From JAICUY01 sp038250515 (lineage in GTDB: Bacteria; Chloroflexota; Limnocylindria; QHBO01), in contig JBBSCG010000065.1 of the NCBI GenBank assembly GCA_038250515.1, positions 1 through 10,820 on the forward strand: DNA of 10,820 bases, given 5' to 3'. A program made the position numbers and the translations under genes. Positions 1-6,719 of the stretch are shown here, piece after piece. How positions within the stretch are numbered: position 1 is the stretch's first letter; every line of letters starts with the position of its first letter. The notes below the pieces were generated by a model, which saw nothing but the letters and a program-made list of their open reading frames with translations, was not told where the DNA came from and ran no database searches.

Positions 1-363
1 CCCGACGAGTGCCAGGGCCGCCGCCGACGCGAGGTTGACCACCGGGAGCTCAGCGCCGCCCTTGGTGTTCCAGATCGGCTTGCCCCAATGCGCCTTGACC
101 GTCGCCATGCTCATGGCCCCGATGATGCCGAGCGGCCCGATCGGACTGAGCGCCCCGATCGCCGTCATCGCACCGCCTCCGAACTCCGAAAGTCCGGCCA
201 GCAGGGCCCATTGCCGGGGCGGCTTCATCTCCATTGCTTCCATCAGGCCGGTGGTGCCTTCGACGCCACCACCACCGAACCATCCAAATAGCTTCTGTGC
301 CCCGTGGCCGGCCATCAGGCCGCCGACCACCAGGCGAACGACGAGGCGTGCGAGGTCTGTCAT
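1..363 (-). CDS. DoxX family membrane protein (partial, C-terminus beyond the left edge)
   Basis: The reading frame starts at an ATG (363-361) and is open to the first base of the window, so 121 N-terminal residues are visible and the end is missing. The motif GHGAQKLFGWFGGGG at about residues 19-33 is the signature of DoxX/DoxD-like small membrane proteins. Hydrophobic stretches lie at about 5-18, 52-70, 74-88 and from 108 onward, fitting the family's four-helix fold of roughly 130-160 residues. DoxX proteins are associated with quinone- or thiol-linked redox at the membrane, but most lack a defined reaction, so I assign only the family. The gene lies 190 bp downstream of trxB on the same strand and could be read through from it. 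No clear -10 element or strong Shine-Dalgarno precedes the ATG (only a weak GGGAC about 10 nt upstream). Confidence 0.85.
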   Translation of the reverse strand, partial: MTDLARLVVRLVVGGLMAGHGAQKLFGWFGGGGVEGTTGLMEAMEMKPPRQWALLAGLSEFGGGAMTAIGALSPIGPLGIIGAMSMATVKAHWGKPIWNTKGGAELPVVNLASAAALALVG

Positions 364-553
364 GAGAACTGTCCCATCCTGCGTTGGTTGATGCACCGAT
401 GCGGAGCAGGTGCCGTGCCGCGCTTGCGGTGCCGCGCAGCCTGACCGGCCGCATTTGGAACGCTGGGCGAGCGAGTTGACGAACCAGCACCCCGAATTGG
501 CCCGAATGGCCGCCGCCAATGAGACGCGTACTTCCCCGGACTGACCGAAGCGA
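364..553. other. Intergenic spacer between trxB and the DoxX gene
   Basis: This 190-bp spacer separates two minus-strand genes. I find no convincing gene, promoter or terminator in it. It holds two small direct repeats: GTGCCGCGC at 415-423 and 429-437, and CCCGAAT at 491-497 and 501-507 (10-bp period). Neither forms a convincing array. A 146-residue minus frame crosses it but is out of frame with DoxX and has no family features. Confidence 0.6.
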
Positions 554-1552
554 CTACCAGTTCGTGGCGGTCGAGTGCTGGGTCTCGCCGACCGATTCGA
601 GCCAGCGCTCGACATCGATTGCCGCCTTGCAGCCATCGGCCGCCGCGGTCACCGCCTGGCGATAGCGATGATCGTGCACGTCGCCCGCGATGAAGACGCC
701 TTCGATGGCCGAGCCGGTCTCATCGGTCACCTTCAGGTATCCACGCTCGTCGAGCTCGAGCTGGCCGATGAACAGATCGGTGTTCGGCTTGTAGCCGATG
801 GCCACGAAGAGGCCCTGTGCCGGCAGCTCGGACTCTTCGCCGCTCTGCGTGTCGCGCACCAAGAGCGACTCGACCGTCATCGCGCCGCGCACCTCGGCGA
901 CCTCGCGGTTATGCAGCACCTCGATCTTGGGATGCGCCATGGCGCGGTCGACCATGATCTTCGAGCCGCGGAACTGATCGCGGCGCACGAGCATCGTCAC
1001 CTTCGAGGCGAAGCGGGTCAGGAAGAGCGCCTCCTCGAGCGCCGTGTCGCCGCCGCCGGCCACCGCGATCTCGCGATCGCGGAAGAAGAATCCGTCACAG
1101 GTTGCGCAGGCCGAGACGCCGCGTCCGCGGAACTCCTCCTCCGAGGGCAGACCCAGCCAGAGTGCGGAGGCACCGGTGGCGACGATGACCGCATCGGCCC
1201 GATATTCGTCCTCGCCGACCCACAGGTGGAACGGCCGCTCGCTGAAGTCGACGCGCGTGACGTCCTTCTCGACGATCTTCGTGCCGAACCGTTCCGCCTG
1301 CTCCTTGAAAAGGTCCATCAGCTCGGGGCCTAGGATCCCGTTCGGGAAGCCGGGATAGTTCTCGACGTCGGTGGTGATCATCAACTGCCCGTACGGCACG
1401 TTGCCGCTGAAGACGATCGGCTCGAGGTTGGCACGCGAGGCATACAGTGCGGCGGTCAATCCGGCGGGTCCTGAACCGATGATCGCGACCTTTCGGTAGA
1501 GCTCGTCGGTGTGCTCGTGGATCTCGGTGGTGGGCGGAACGGTGGCAGTCAT
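554..1552 (-). CDS. trxB: Thioredoxin-disulfide reductase
   Basis: A 332-residue flavoprotein that uses NADPH to reduce thioredoxin in the cytoplasm. The FAD-binding motif GSGPAG is at residues 26-31. The redox-active CATC is at 149-152, followed by the usual Asp153. The NADPH-binding GGGDTALEEA starts at 166, and RRDQFR at 190-195 matches the family's phosphate-binding HRRxxFR with Arg190 at the second position. The C-terminal FAD motif GDVHD is at 290-294, followed by YRQAVTAAADG. Length is normal, with an N-terminal tail of about 18 residues before the Rossmann fold. The ATG at 1552 has no Shine-Dalgarno but is preceded by a TAAACT element 9 nt upstream, suggesting a leaderless transcript. 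The gene is divergent from the methyltransferase operon and upstream of the DoxX gene. Assignment is secure from the motifs. Confidence 0.97.
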   Translation of the reverse strand: MTATVPPTTEIHEHTDELYRKVAIIGSGPAGLTAALYASRANLEPIVFSGNVPYGQLMITTDVENYPGFPNGILGPELMDLFKEQAERFGTKIVEKDVTRVDFSERPFHLWVGEDEYRADAVIVATGASALWLGLPSEEEFRGRGVSACATCDGFFFRDREIAVAGGGDTALEEALFLTRFASKVTMLVRRDQFRGSKIMVDRAMAHPKIEVLHNREVAEVRGAMTVESLLVRDTQSGEESELPAQGLFVAIGYKPNTDLFIGQLELDERGYLKVTDETGSAIEGVFIAGDVHDHRYRQAVTAAADGCKAAIDVERWLESVGETQHSTATNW

Positions 1553-1561
1553 CTCGCTGGC

Positions 1562-1567
1562 AGTTTA
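1562..1567 (-). promoter_or_regulatory. Putative -10 element of trxB (TAAACT)
   Basis: On the minus strand TAAACT (4/6 to TATAAT, TANNNT pattern) ends 9 nt before the trxB ATG. Transcription would begin about 2-4 nt before the start codon, giving a near-leaderless mRNA and explaining the absent ribosome-binding site. No good -35 hexamer is present at 17 bp. Confidence 0.4.
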
Positions 1568-1589
1568 GCGTCCGAAATCCTCGCCGCTG

Positions 1590-1599
1590 ATGACGTCAT
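1590..1599. promoter_or_regulatory. 10-bp palindrome ATGACGTCAT, candidate operator
   Basis: A perfect 10-bp inverted repeat lies in the divergent region between trxB and the methyltransferase operon. Its centre falls about 40 bp upstream of the predicted trxB start site, next to where a -35 box would sit. A dimeric regulator could bind here and affect one or both operons. No second copy was noticed in the window, so a role is inference. Confidence 0.3.
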
Positions 1600-1684
1600 G
1601 CAGCGTGACGGCGTGCAGCGGATCCGAGTGGAGGCCAACCGTCGTATCGCCGGCGTACCGTCAGGTGTGGAACCGATACGAATC

Positions 1685-2437
1685 ATGGGCGGCAGCGTAC
1701 CCTTCGCACGTGACGGCATCGTGAAGTATCTCCCCGCGCGCTTTCTCGCTCACCGCAGCCACGAGCTCGAGCTGCTCGATGGCGATGCGCTCGACCACGA
1801 CGACCTGCGCGCGAACCTGCGCGAGCTGGCGATGCTCAACCGGCTGCCGGGCGGCACCGCGACGAGCATCGAGGCGATCGAGCTACTGGCGGACGGTATG
1901 CGTGAGGTCCATGTGCTCGATCTCGGCACCGGCGGCGGCGAGATGCCGCTGGCCTTCGCGTGCCACGGCCGACGCGGCCCTGCCCATTGGAAAGTGACCG
2001 CGGTCGACAGCCACCCGTCGGTCATGGAGCTGGCACAGCGTCGGCTGGGGCGCGACCCTGACATCAGTTCGCTCCTGGCCGACGGCCGCTTCCTACCACT
2101 CGACGATGCGTCCGTTGACGTGGCGCATGCCTCGCTGCTGCTGCACCATCTCGAGCCGCAGGACGCGCTGGCAATGCTCGCCGAGATGTGCCGGGTGGCC
2201 CGCATGGGCATCGTCATCAATGACCTGCGACGCGGGCCCTTGGCGTATGCCGTCACCGGCGCGCTGGTGCTTGGGCTGACCCGCGCCCGATACACGCGCC
2301 ACGACGGCCTGGCCTCCGCGCGTCGCGCCTACTCACTGCGTGAGCTCGATGAGCTACTGCATGCCGCCGGCCTGCAGACCGTTTGGCGCTCACGGTCGCT
2401 GATGCCGCGCGTCGTGACCGCAGCCGTGGCGATGTGA
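1685..2437 (+). CDS. Class I SAM-dependent methyltransferase
   Basis: A 250-residue Rossmann methyltransferase of the UbiE/Methyltransf_11-like type. Motif I is VLDLGTGGGEMPLA from residue 77, with Asp79 and the glycine loop 81-85. The acidic residue that should contact the SAM ribose is Asp108 in VTAVD. The motif IV region DVAHASLLLHHL is at about 145-156. The C-terminal part (about 180-235) resembles the lid of small-molecule O- or C-methyltransferases found in polyketide and quinone operons. The frame is open back to 1511, inside trxB. I chose ATG 1685 because it clears trxB and leaves about 25 residues before the conserved SHELELL region. GTG 1667 is a real alternative, since TACCGT lies 5 nt upstream of it. 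No Shine-Dalgarno decides. It is the first gene of a four-gene operon; the substrate is not predictable from sequence. Confidence 0.85.
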   Translation: MGGSVPFARDGIVKYLPARFLAHRSHELELLDGDALDHDDLRANLRELAMLNRLPGGTATSIEAIELLADGMREVHVLDLGTGGGEMPLAFACHGRRGPAHWKVTAVDSHPSVMELAQRRLGRDPDISSLLADGRFLPLDDASVDVAHASLLLHHLEPQDALAMLAEMCRVARMGIVINDLRRGPLAYAVTGALVLGLTRARYTRHDGLASARRAYSLRELDELLHAAGLQTVWRSRSLMPRVVTAAVAM

Positions 2438-3606
2438 TTGCCGAGCTGCGCTGTGAGCTGCTGGTGATCGGCGCCGGCCCCGCGGGCTCGGCGCTGGCCG
2501 TCGCAGCAGCGCGGCGCGGCCTGGACGTCGTGCTGGCGGAGGCCGCGCGCCATCCGCGACCGAAGGCCTGCGCCGAGTACGCCAGCCCTCGCATCGTGGA
2601 GGAGCTGGCGCACCTGGGCCTGGCCCGTGACGCGTGGCGCGAGGCGGCCGTCCCGCTCGACGGGATGCGCCTCTTCACGAACGGCACGGCCACCGACCTG
2701 CGCTACGCCGACCGCCGCGGGCCACGCACCGCCTGGGGCCTCGACCGGCGCAGCTTCGACGCAGTGCTCGCCCGCCACGCGGCAAGCGCGGGCGCGCGAC
2801 TGCTCGAGGAGACCAGCCTGATCGAGCTGCGACAGGCTGACGGCCACGTCGTGGGTGGGCGGTTTCGCGACCGGGACGGCATCACCAGCGTCAGCGCGAG
2901 CTGGACGATCGGCGCGGATGGCGCCCGATCCCGCACGGCGCGACTGCTCGGCGTCGATCGACCGGTGCGCTTTCCGCGACGCCTGGGCCTCATCGCCCAT
3001 TACTCGGGCGACGACGAGCTGCGCAACAGCGGCGAGATGCACGTCGGGCGGGACTGCTACATCGGCCTGGCGCCGACGCCGAACGGTGAGCTGAACGTCG
3101 GCATGGCGTTGCCGCTCGGCGGTAGCGGCCCCGCTGAGGAGCGCTTCGAGGCCGCGATCGCCTCGCTGCCGCGGGTGGCGCAACGCCTCGCGGGCGCTCA
3201 ACGCCTGACCGCGATCCGGGGCGCGGCGCCGATCGGTCACCGTGTCAGCGACGTTGCGGGTCCAGGCTGGCTGCTCATCGGCGACGCGGCCGGGTTCGTG
3301 GATCCGTTCACCGGCGAGGGCATCTTCCGCGCGCTGCGCTCGGCCCGAGCCGCCGCCGAGGCGCTCGGTACACCGGACGCGGCGGCGGCGTACCGCCAGG
3401 CACGCCGTCATGCGTTCGCCGCCAAGGATGCGCTCACCTGGGTGGTCCAGTCGATGCTCGCCGCTCCGCCGCTGCTGCGCTACGCGACCCGCCGCCTGGC
3501 GACGCGCGATGAGGCACGGGCACGCTTCGCGGCGGCGCTCGGCGACTGCGTTCCGGCGTCGGCCACACTCTCCCCCGGCGCACTTTGGGAAGTGCTGCGG
3601 CCATGA
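2434..3606 (+). CDS. FAD-dependent oxidoreductase, geranylgeranyl-reductase-like
   Basis: A 390-residue class A flavoprotein (PHBH fold). The N-terminal FAD motif VIGAGPAGSA is at 11-20, and Glu36 ends the second strand. The segment PKACAEYASP at 43-52 matches the K-x-C region typical of geranylgeranyl reductase/FixC-like proteins. A DG motif, GADGARSR, is at 160-167, and the second FAD motif GDAAGFVDPFTGEGI at 283-297. I chose the GTG at 2434 because it forms a GTGA overlap with the methyltransferase stop and sits 10 residues before the FAD motif; an in-frame ATG at 2383 would overlap the previous gene by 55 bp. Family members reduce polyprenyl double bonds or hydroxylate aromatic rings; similar oxidoreductases accompany methyltransferases in type III polyketide operons. 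The reaction here is unknown, and a monooxygenase role is possible. Confidence 0.88.
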   Translation: MIAELRCELLVIGAGPAGSALAVAAARRGLDVVLAEAARHPRPKACAEYASPRIVEELAHLGLARDAWREAAVPLDGMRLFTNGTATDLRYADRRGPRTAWGLDRRSFDAVLARHAASAGARLLEETSLIELRQADGHVVGGRFRDRDGITSVSASWTIGADGARSRTARLLGVDRPVRFPRRLGLIAHYSGDDELRNSGEMHVGRDCYIGLAPTPNGELNVGMALPLGGSGPAEERFEAAIASLPRVAQRLAGAQRLTAIRGAAPIGHRVSDVAGPGWLLIGDAAGFVDPFTGEGIFRALRSARAAAEALGTPDAAAAYRQARRHAFAAKDALTWVVQSMLAAPPLLRYATRRLATRDEARARFAAALGDCVPASATLSPGALWEVLRP

Positions 3607-4049
3607 GAAGCGTGATGCGCATCCGCATGGCGGCACCGCCCGAACGGATCTTTCCCCTCGCGGCCGATGTCGAGCGCTGGCCGCAGCTGCTGCCGCATTA
3701 CCGCTACGTTCGACGGCTGCCGGCCGAGCACGGTGAGCGACGCTTTGCCATGGGTGCGCGGCGCGGCATGATCCCGGTCCGCTGGGAGGCGACGCAGCGA
3801 CCGCGCGAAGCCGATGGCGTGATCGAGTTCACCCACACCGGCGGCGTGACGCGCGGCATGCGGGTCGCGTGGCGGCTCGTGCCGGTCGACGCGGCCACGA
3901 CCGATGTCAGCATCGAGCACGAGCTCGACCTCGGCTGGCCATTCGTCGGGGCGTTTGCCGCCCGACGGATCATCGGTCCACACTTCGTGGATGCCATCGC
4001 CGGACGGACGCTGCGCTGCATGAAGCGCCTGGCCGAGACAGACCGATGA
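3603..4049 (+). CDS. SRPBCC (START/polyketide cyclase-like) protein
   Basis: A 148-residue protein whose start, APPERIFPLAADVERWPQL at about 11-29, is the typical first strand and helix of SRPBCC/Polyketide_cyc domains, where a hydrophobic cavity holds a lipid or polyketide. The middle has alternating strands (ERRFAM, IPVRWEAT, DGVIEFTHT, MRVAWRLVP, TDVSIEHEL). The end is the long helix (about 125-145) that closes the fold. The ATG at 3603 forms an ATGA overlap with the oxidoreductase stop; an ATG 18 nt upstream in the same frame is less likely. Family members act as aromatases/cyclases, CoQ10-binding-like chaperones or lipid carriers. Next to a ketosynthase, a cyclase or product-binding role is the best inference, but no catalytic residue can be named. 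Confidence 0.82.
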   Translation: MRSVMRIRMAAPPERIFPLAADVERWPQLLPHYRYVRRLPAEHGERRFAMGARRGMIPVRWEATQRPREADGVIEFTHTGGVTRGMRVAWRLVPVDAATTDVSIEHELDLGWPFVGAFAARRIIGPHFVDAIAGRTLRCMKRLAETDR

Positions 4050-5287
4050 CACCGCGCCGCGTGGTCATCACCGGCCTCGGCGCACTCACGCCGGTGGGCC
4101 ATGGGCACGCCGGGCTGTGGCGCGGCGTCGTTGCCAACCGCTCGGCCGCGAAGCTCATCGACCGATTCGACCCGTCACCGTTCCCCTCGCGCATCGCGGC
4201 GCAGATCGATGACTTCGTGGCGTCCGATCATCTCGACCCGCGACGCGCGCGACGGCTCGACCGATTCAGCCAGCTCGCCGTGGCCGCGGCGCGCATGGCA
4301 ACCGCAGATGCCGGGCTACCGCTCGACGACGGCCGCGCGACGACCACCGGAATCTTCCTCGGCTCGGCGCTCGGCGGCGTCGCTTTCGGGGAGGAGCAGC
4401 ACGAGGCATATGTCAGGCGCGGCGTGCGCGGCGTGGCGCCGACCCTTGCGCTGGCCGTCTTCGGCGGCGCCGGCGCGAGCAACATCGCGCTCGACCTCGG
4501 CATCCGGGGACCCGCGATCGGCAACGCGAATTCGTGCGCATCCGGTGCGGTGGCCATCGGCCAGGCCTTCCAGGCCATCCGATCCGGCGAGGTGGACGCC
4601 GCGCTGGCGGGCGGGGCGGAAGCGCCACTCGCGCCGCTCACCTTCGGCGCCTTCGCCATGATCCGCGTCCTTTCACAGCGCAACGATGACCCGGCGAGCG
4701 CCTCCCGGCCATTCGACGTCGATCGCGACGGCTTCGTGATGGGCGAGGCGGCGGCCGTGATTGCGCTGGAAGAGCGGGACGCCGCCGAACGGCGGGGCGC
4801 GCCGATCTTCGGCGAGCTGCTGGGTTACGGCGCCACGAATGATGCCTACCACATGACCGCGCCGCGTCCCGACGGCAGCGAGGCGGCGCGCGCGATCCGG
4901 CTGGCACTGGCCGACGCTGCGCTCGAGCCCGAAGCGGTGAGCTACGTCAACGCCCACGCTTCATCGACGCCACTCAACGAGCTCGCCGAGGCGCGGGCGC
5001 TGCACGCCGCACTGGGCACGCACGCGGCACACGTCCCCGTGTCAGGCACCAAAGGGCTATACGGGCACGCGCTCGGCGCCAGCGGGGCGGTCGAGGCGGC
5101 AATCGGCGTGCTCGCGCTTGAGCACAACACGCTGCCGGGCACGTGCAACCTGAGCAACCTCGATCCGGCCTGCGATCTTCATGTACTGCGTGAGGCGGAG
5201 ACGTGCCATGCGGGCGTAGTGCTGTCGACCTCGTTCGGCTTCGGCGGCATGAACGCCGCGCTGCTCATCGGCCGATACCGAGAATGA
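4046..5287 (+). CDS. Beta-ketoacyl-ACP synthase, FabF-like (KAS II family)
   Basis: A 413-residue thiolase-fold condensing enzyme. The nucleophile Cys164 lies in NSCASGAVAIGQA. The two catalytic histidines are His304 in NAHASSTPLNE and His341 in GTKGLYGHALGASG, with the conserved Lys336. The C-terminal FGFGGMNAALL loop is at 397-407, and DAYHMTAPRPDG at 266-277 is FabF-typical. All residues for decarboxylative Claisen condensation are present, so it is an active ketosynthase type and not a Cys-less chain-length factor. The usual NAHGTSTP is altered to NAHASSTP. The ATG at 4046 overlaps the SRPBCC stop as ATGA; an earlier ATG (3869) lies well inside that gene. It is the last gene of the operon and no ACP follows. 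Housekeeping fabF normally sits with acpP or fabD/fabG, so I infer a pathway-specific enzyme. Confidence 0.93.
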   Translation: MTPRRVVITGLGALTPVGHGHAGLWRGVVANRSAAKLIDRFDPSPFPSRIAAQIDDFVASDHLDPRRARRLDRFSQLAVAAARMATADAGLPLDDGRATTTGIFLGSALGGVAFGEEQHEAYVRRGVRGVAPTLALAVFGGAGASNIALDLGIRGPAIGNANSCASGAVAIGQAFQAIRSGEVDAALAGGAEAPLAPLTFGAFAMIRVLSQRNDDPASASRPFDVDRDGFVMGEAAAVIALEERDAAERRGAPIFGELLGYGATNDAYHMTAPRPDGSEAARAIRLALADAALEPEAVSYVNAHASSTPLNELAEARALHAALGTHAAHVPVSGTKGLYGHALGASGAVEAAIGVLALEHNTLPGTCNLSNLDPACDLHVLREAETCHAGVVLSTSFGFGGMNAALLIGRYRE

Positions 5288-5347
5288 GCAATATCTCGCC
5301 GCAGAGCGCATTGCGCCGCCCGTTATGTGATCGTTTGAAGAGGCGCG

Positions 5348-5872
5348 CTAGTTTTCCGGACTGACAAGGGGCTTAGGAGCTTTAATAACCAGTGTGACAA
5401 CGCTCAATGAATCCGCGCCAACCGTTGCCTCTATCTTCCAGCATCCCTCTGACGAAAAATAGAGGCCACTCGGCACGAAACCTGTCGATCCATAGGCTTC
5501 GTTGTGGATCTCAGCTCGGAGTGACCCTTGACCATCGAGGCGATGACCAGTAATCATGATCGGGCCCGATACGCCGGCTCCGCGCACCCACGGCCACTTC
5601 ATTCCGATTGATCCGTCGTCTTCGACGTAGTTGGGATCCGCGATCACGGTGCCGTAAGGCCACAGCTCCGTGTAGAGTCGGCCGTTTCCATATGAGATGG
5701 CCGTCGGTTGGTCGCCCGGCGCAGCCATGGCATTTCCGAAGGTCACGGGACAGACAAAGTCCCCACCCGAAGTCGTGGCAGGTGGACTCGGACTTGTCCC
5801 GCAGGCCATAAGACTCAGAGCGACCACTGGCGCGAGCAGGTGCCCAAGACCGAGAAATGGAAGGGGACTCAT
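5348..5872 (-). CDS. Predicted lipoprotein, unknown function
   Basis: A 174-residue protein with a hydrophobic N-terminal segment (residues 4-23) and lipobox LMAC, so Cys24 should be lipidated after export. The signal lacks the usual lysine or arginine before the hydrophobic stretch. A Ser/Pro/Thr-rich linker (25-37) follows. The mature part ends in a compact block: WPWVRG at 93-98, ITGHRLDG at 107-114, GFVPSGLYFSSEGCW at 131-145, then two likely strands. I recall this GxQ/VPSG...EGCW arrangement from uncharacterised bacterial secreted proteins; it does not reveal a function. Cys41 and Cys144 could form a disulfide. By eye the gene is clearly less GC-rich than its neighbours, with more A/T at third positions, suggesting acquisition or relaxed constraint. 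It has its own predicted promoter and converges with the ketosynthase gene. Confidence 0.78.
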   Translation of the reverse strand: MSPLPFLGLGHLLAPVVALSLMACGTSPSPPATTSGGDFVCPVTFGNAMAAPGDQPTAISYGNGRLYTELWPYGTVIADPNYVEDDGSIGMKWPWVRGAGVSGPIMITGHRLDGQGSLRAEIHNEAYGSTGFVPSGLYFSSEGCWKIEATVGADSLSVVTLVIKAPKPLVSPEN

Positions 5873-5898
5873 CCTAGGGTGGCCAAGATGGTCCGCTT

Positions 5899-5927
5899 CT
5901 CATACCAAGAGCAATAGACGTTCGCAA
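5899..5927 (-). promoter_or_regulatory. Sigma-70-like promoter for the 5348-5872 lipoprotein gene
   Basis: Minus-strand -35 TTGCGA (5927-5922), a 17-bp spacer and -10 TATGAG (5904-5899), the latter preceded by TGG as an extended -10. Each hexamer matches consensus at 4 of 6 positions. Predicted transcription starts near 5892, leaving a leader of about 20 nt before the ATG at 5872. This is the best canonical promoter in the window. Confidence 0.5.
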
Positions 5928-6012
5928 TCGTCCGCAGTACCGGTTTGGGTGTCGCCTGCATCAATGCGCCACATGACGGCACCAATGCCGATGATCATGA
6001 GCGTTTGCTTCG

Positions 6013-6213
6013 CTACGGTCGCGGCGTGCGATGCGCCTCGCCCGCCTCGTCAAGGTCCTTCTCGGGCGACACGTCGCCGCTCTCGACCCGGCCTCCGGCT
6101 CCGCCCTCGTGGGGACGCTCGATGTCATCGAGCGGCAGCGTGTCAGGGGTCAGCTCATCCGGCTCGCCCGGATGCGGGTCCTTCGGAATGTTGAACATGT
6201 CATGCATCGTCAT
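6013..6213 (-). CDS. Small acidic, proline-rich hypothetical protein
   Basis: A 66-residue frame starting 3 nt after the stop of the receiver-domain gene. A GGAGG Shine-Dalgarno (6226-6222) lies 8 nt before the ATG, inside the last codons of that gene. This is strong evidence that it is a translated, coupled gene. The product has 17 Asp/Glu against 6 Lys/Arg and 10 prolines, no cysteine, no signal peptide and no membrane segment. It looks largely disordered apart from a short N-terminal MFNIP element. I recognise no family. Coupling to a receiver protein suggests an accessory or partner role, but that is inference. Confidence 0.65.
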   Translation of the reverse strand: MTMHDMFNIPKDPHPGEPDELTPDTLPLDDIERPHEGGAGGRVESGDVSPEKDLDEAGEAHRTPRP

Positions 6214-6216
6214 CGG

Positions 6217-6627
6217 TCAATCCTCCATATTCGGCGCGTCGAGGGCCCAGCGCAGCGCGCCATCGAACGCCGCAGCGCCGGCCGCCTTGTCGACGATGAC
6301 GGTGCACGGATCCTCGCGGATCATCGAGGGCAGGCTCGTTGCTTCACTGCCGGTCCAGTAGACCACGGGCAGGTCCGGGAAGCGGTGGCGAGTGGCCATG
6401 AACAGAGCCGCCGACAGCTCGTGCTCCAGCCGCCAATCGAGCACGATGGCAGCCGGCGGATCGACCTCGCGGAACGCGCGCAGGAATGGCAGCGCCGAGC
6501 GGAATAGCGTCGCCTGCGCCCCGCCGGCATCGCACAGGTCCGCAGCGAGCTCGGCCGCGGCGGGTTCGTCCTCGACGACCCAGATCGCCCTGCGGTTGGG
6601 CTGTGATCGTGGAAAGGAATCGGTCAT
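6217..6627 (-). CDS. Stand-alone response regulator receiver protein (CheY-like)
   Basis: A 136-residue single REC domain. WVVEDEP at 16-22 supplies the metal-binding acidic pair Glu19/Asp20. The phospho-acceptor is Asp64 in AAIVLDWRL. The switch threonine is Thr92 in VYWTGS, and the invariant lysine is Lys114 in IVDKAAG. All signalling residues are therefore intact. There is no DNA-binding or enzymatic output domain; the protein ends about 20 residues after the lysine. The ATG at 6627 is chosen since it sits 14 residues before the first strand. A GTG at 6651 and longer in-frame ATGs exist, and no Shine-Dalgarno favours any of them. No sensor kinase is in the window, so its partner is encoded elsewhere. 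It is divergent from ispG and coupled to the small acidic gene downstream. Confidence 0.88.
   Translation of the reverse strand: MTDSFPRSQPNRRAIWVVEDEPAAAELAADLCDAGGAQATLFRSALPFLRAFREVDPPAAIVLDWRLEHELSAALFMATRHRFPDLPVVYWTGSEATSLPSMIREDPCTVIVDKAAGAAAFDGALRWALDAPNMED
6222..6226 (-). promoter_or_regulatory. Shine-Dalgarno GGAGG for the 66-residue gene
   Basis: A perfect GGAGG on the minus strand with an 8-nt spacer to the ATG at 6213. It lies within the 3' end of the receiver gene and is the main reason to accept the small downstream gene. Confidence 0.7.
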
Positions 6628-6719
6628 GCGTGCGGCAGAAGAAATACTCACGTTGCGGTGAGGCTGTGCACGCGCCATGCCCAAACGGCCGCTGATTCGA
6701 TACTCGACGAGGCAGCGGG

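Noticed and set aside
491..507. CCCGAAT direct repeat with a 10-bp period
   Set aside because: There are only two imperfect units in a GC-rich spacer, likely chance.
575..1333. Long open frame on the plus strand opposite trxB (252 codons)
   Set aside because: It is antisense to an unmistakable trxB. Its His/Arg/Ala-rich product is what high-GC antisense frames give.
1677..1683. TACGAAT as a -10 for the methyltransferase gene
   Set aside because: It is one base before the chosen ATG, so transcription would begin after the start codon.
1511..1684. N-terminal extension of the methyltransferase back to an ATG inside trxB
   Set aside because: It would overlap the divergent trxB start and the control region, and the extra 58 residues show no methyltransferase features.
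2329..3636. 435-codon minus-strand frame opposite the methyltransferase and flavoprotein genes
   Set aside because: It is antisense to real genes, Arg/Ala-rich with no motif; an artefact of high GC at third positions.
3869..4045. Extended ketosynthase start within the SRPBCC gene
   Set aside because: The protein from ATG 4046 begins exactly at the family N-terminus (RRVVITGLGALTPVG) with an ATGA overlap.
5288..5347. Possible terminator between the convergent genes
   Set aside because: GCGCATTGCGC has too small a loop and no T-tract follows; no convincing stem-loop.
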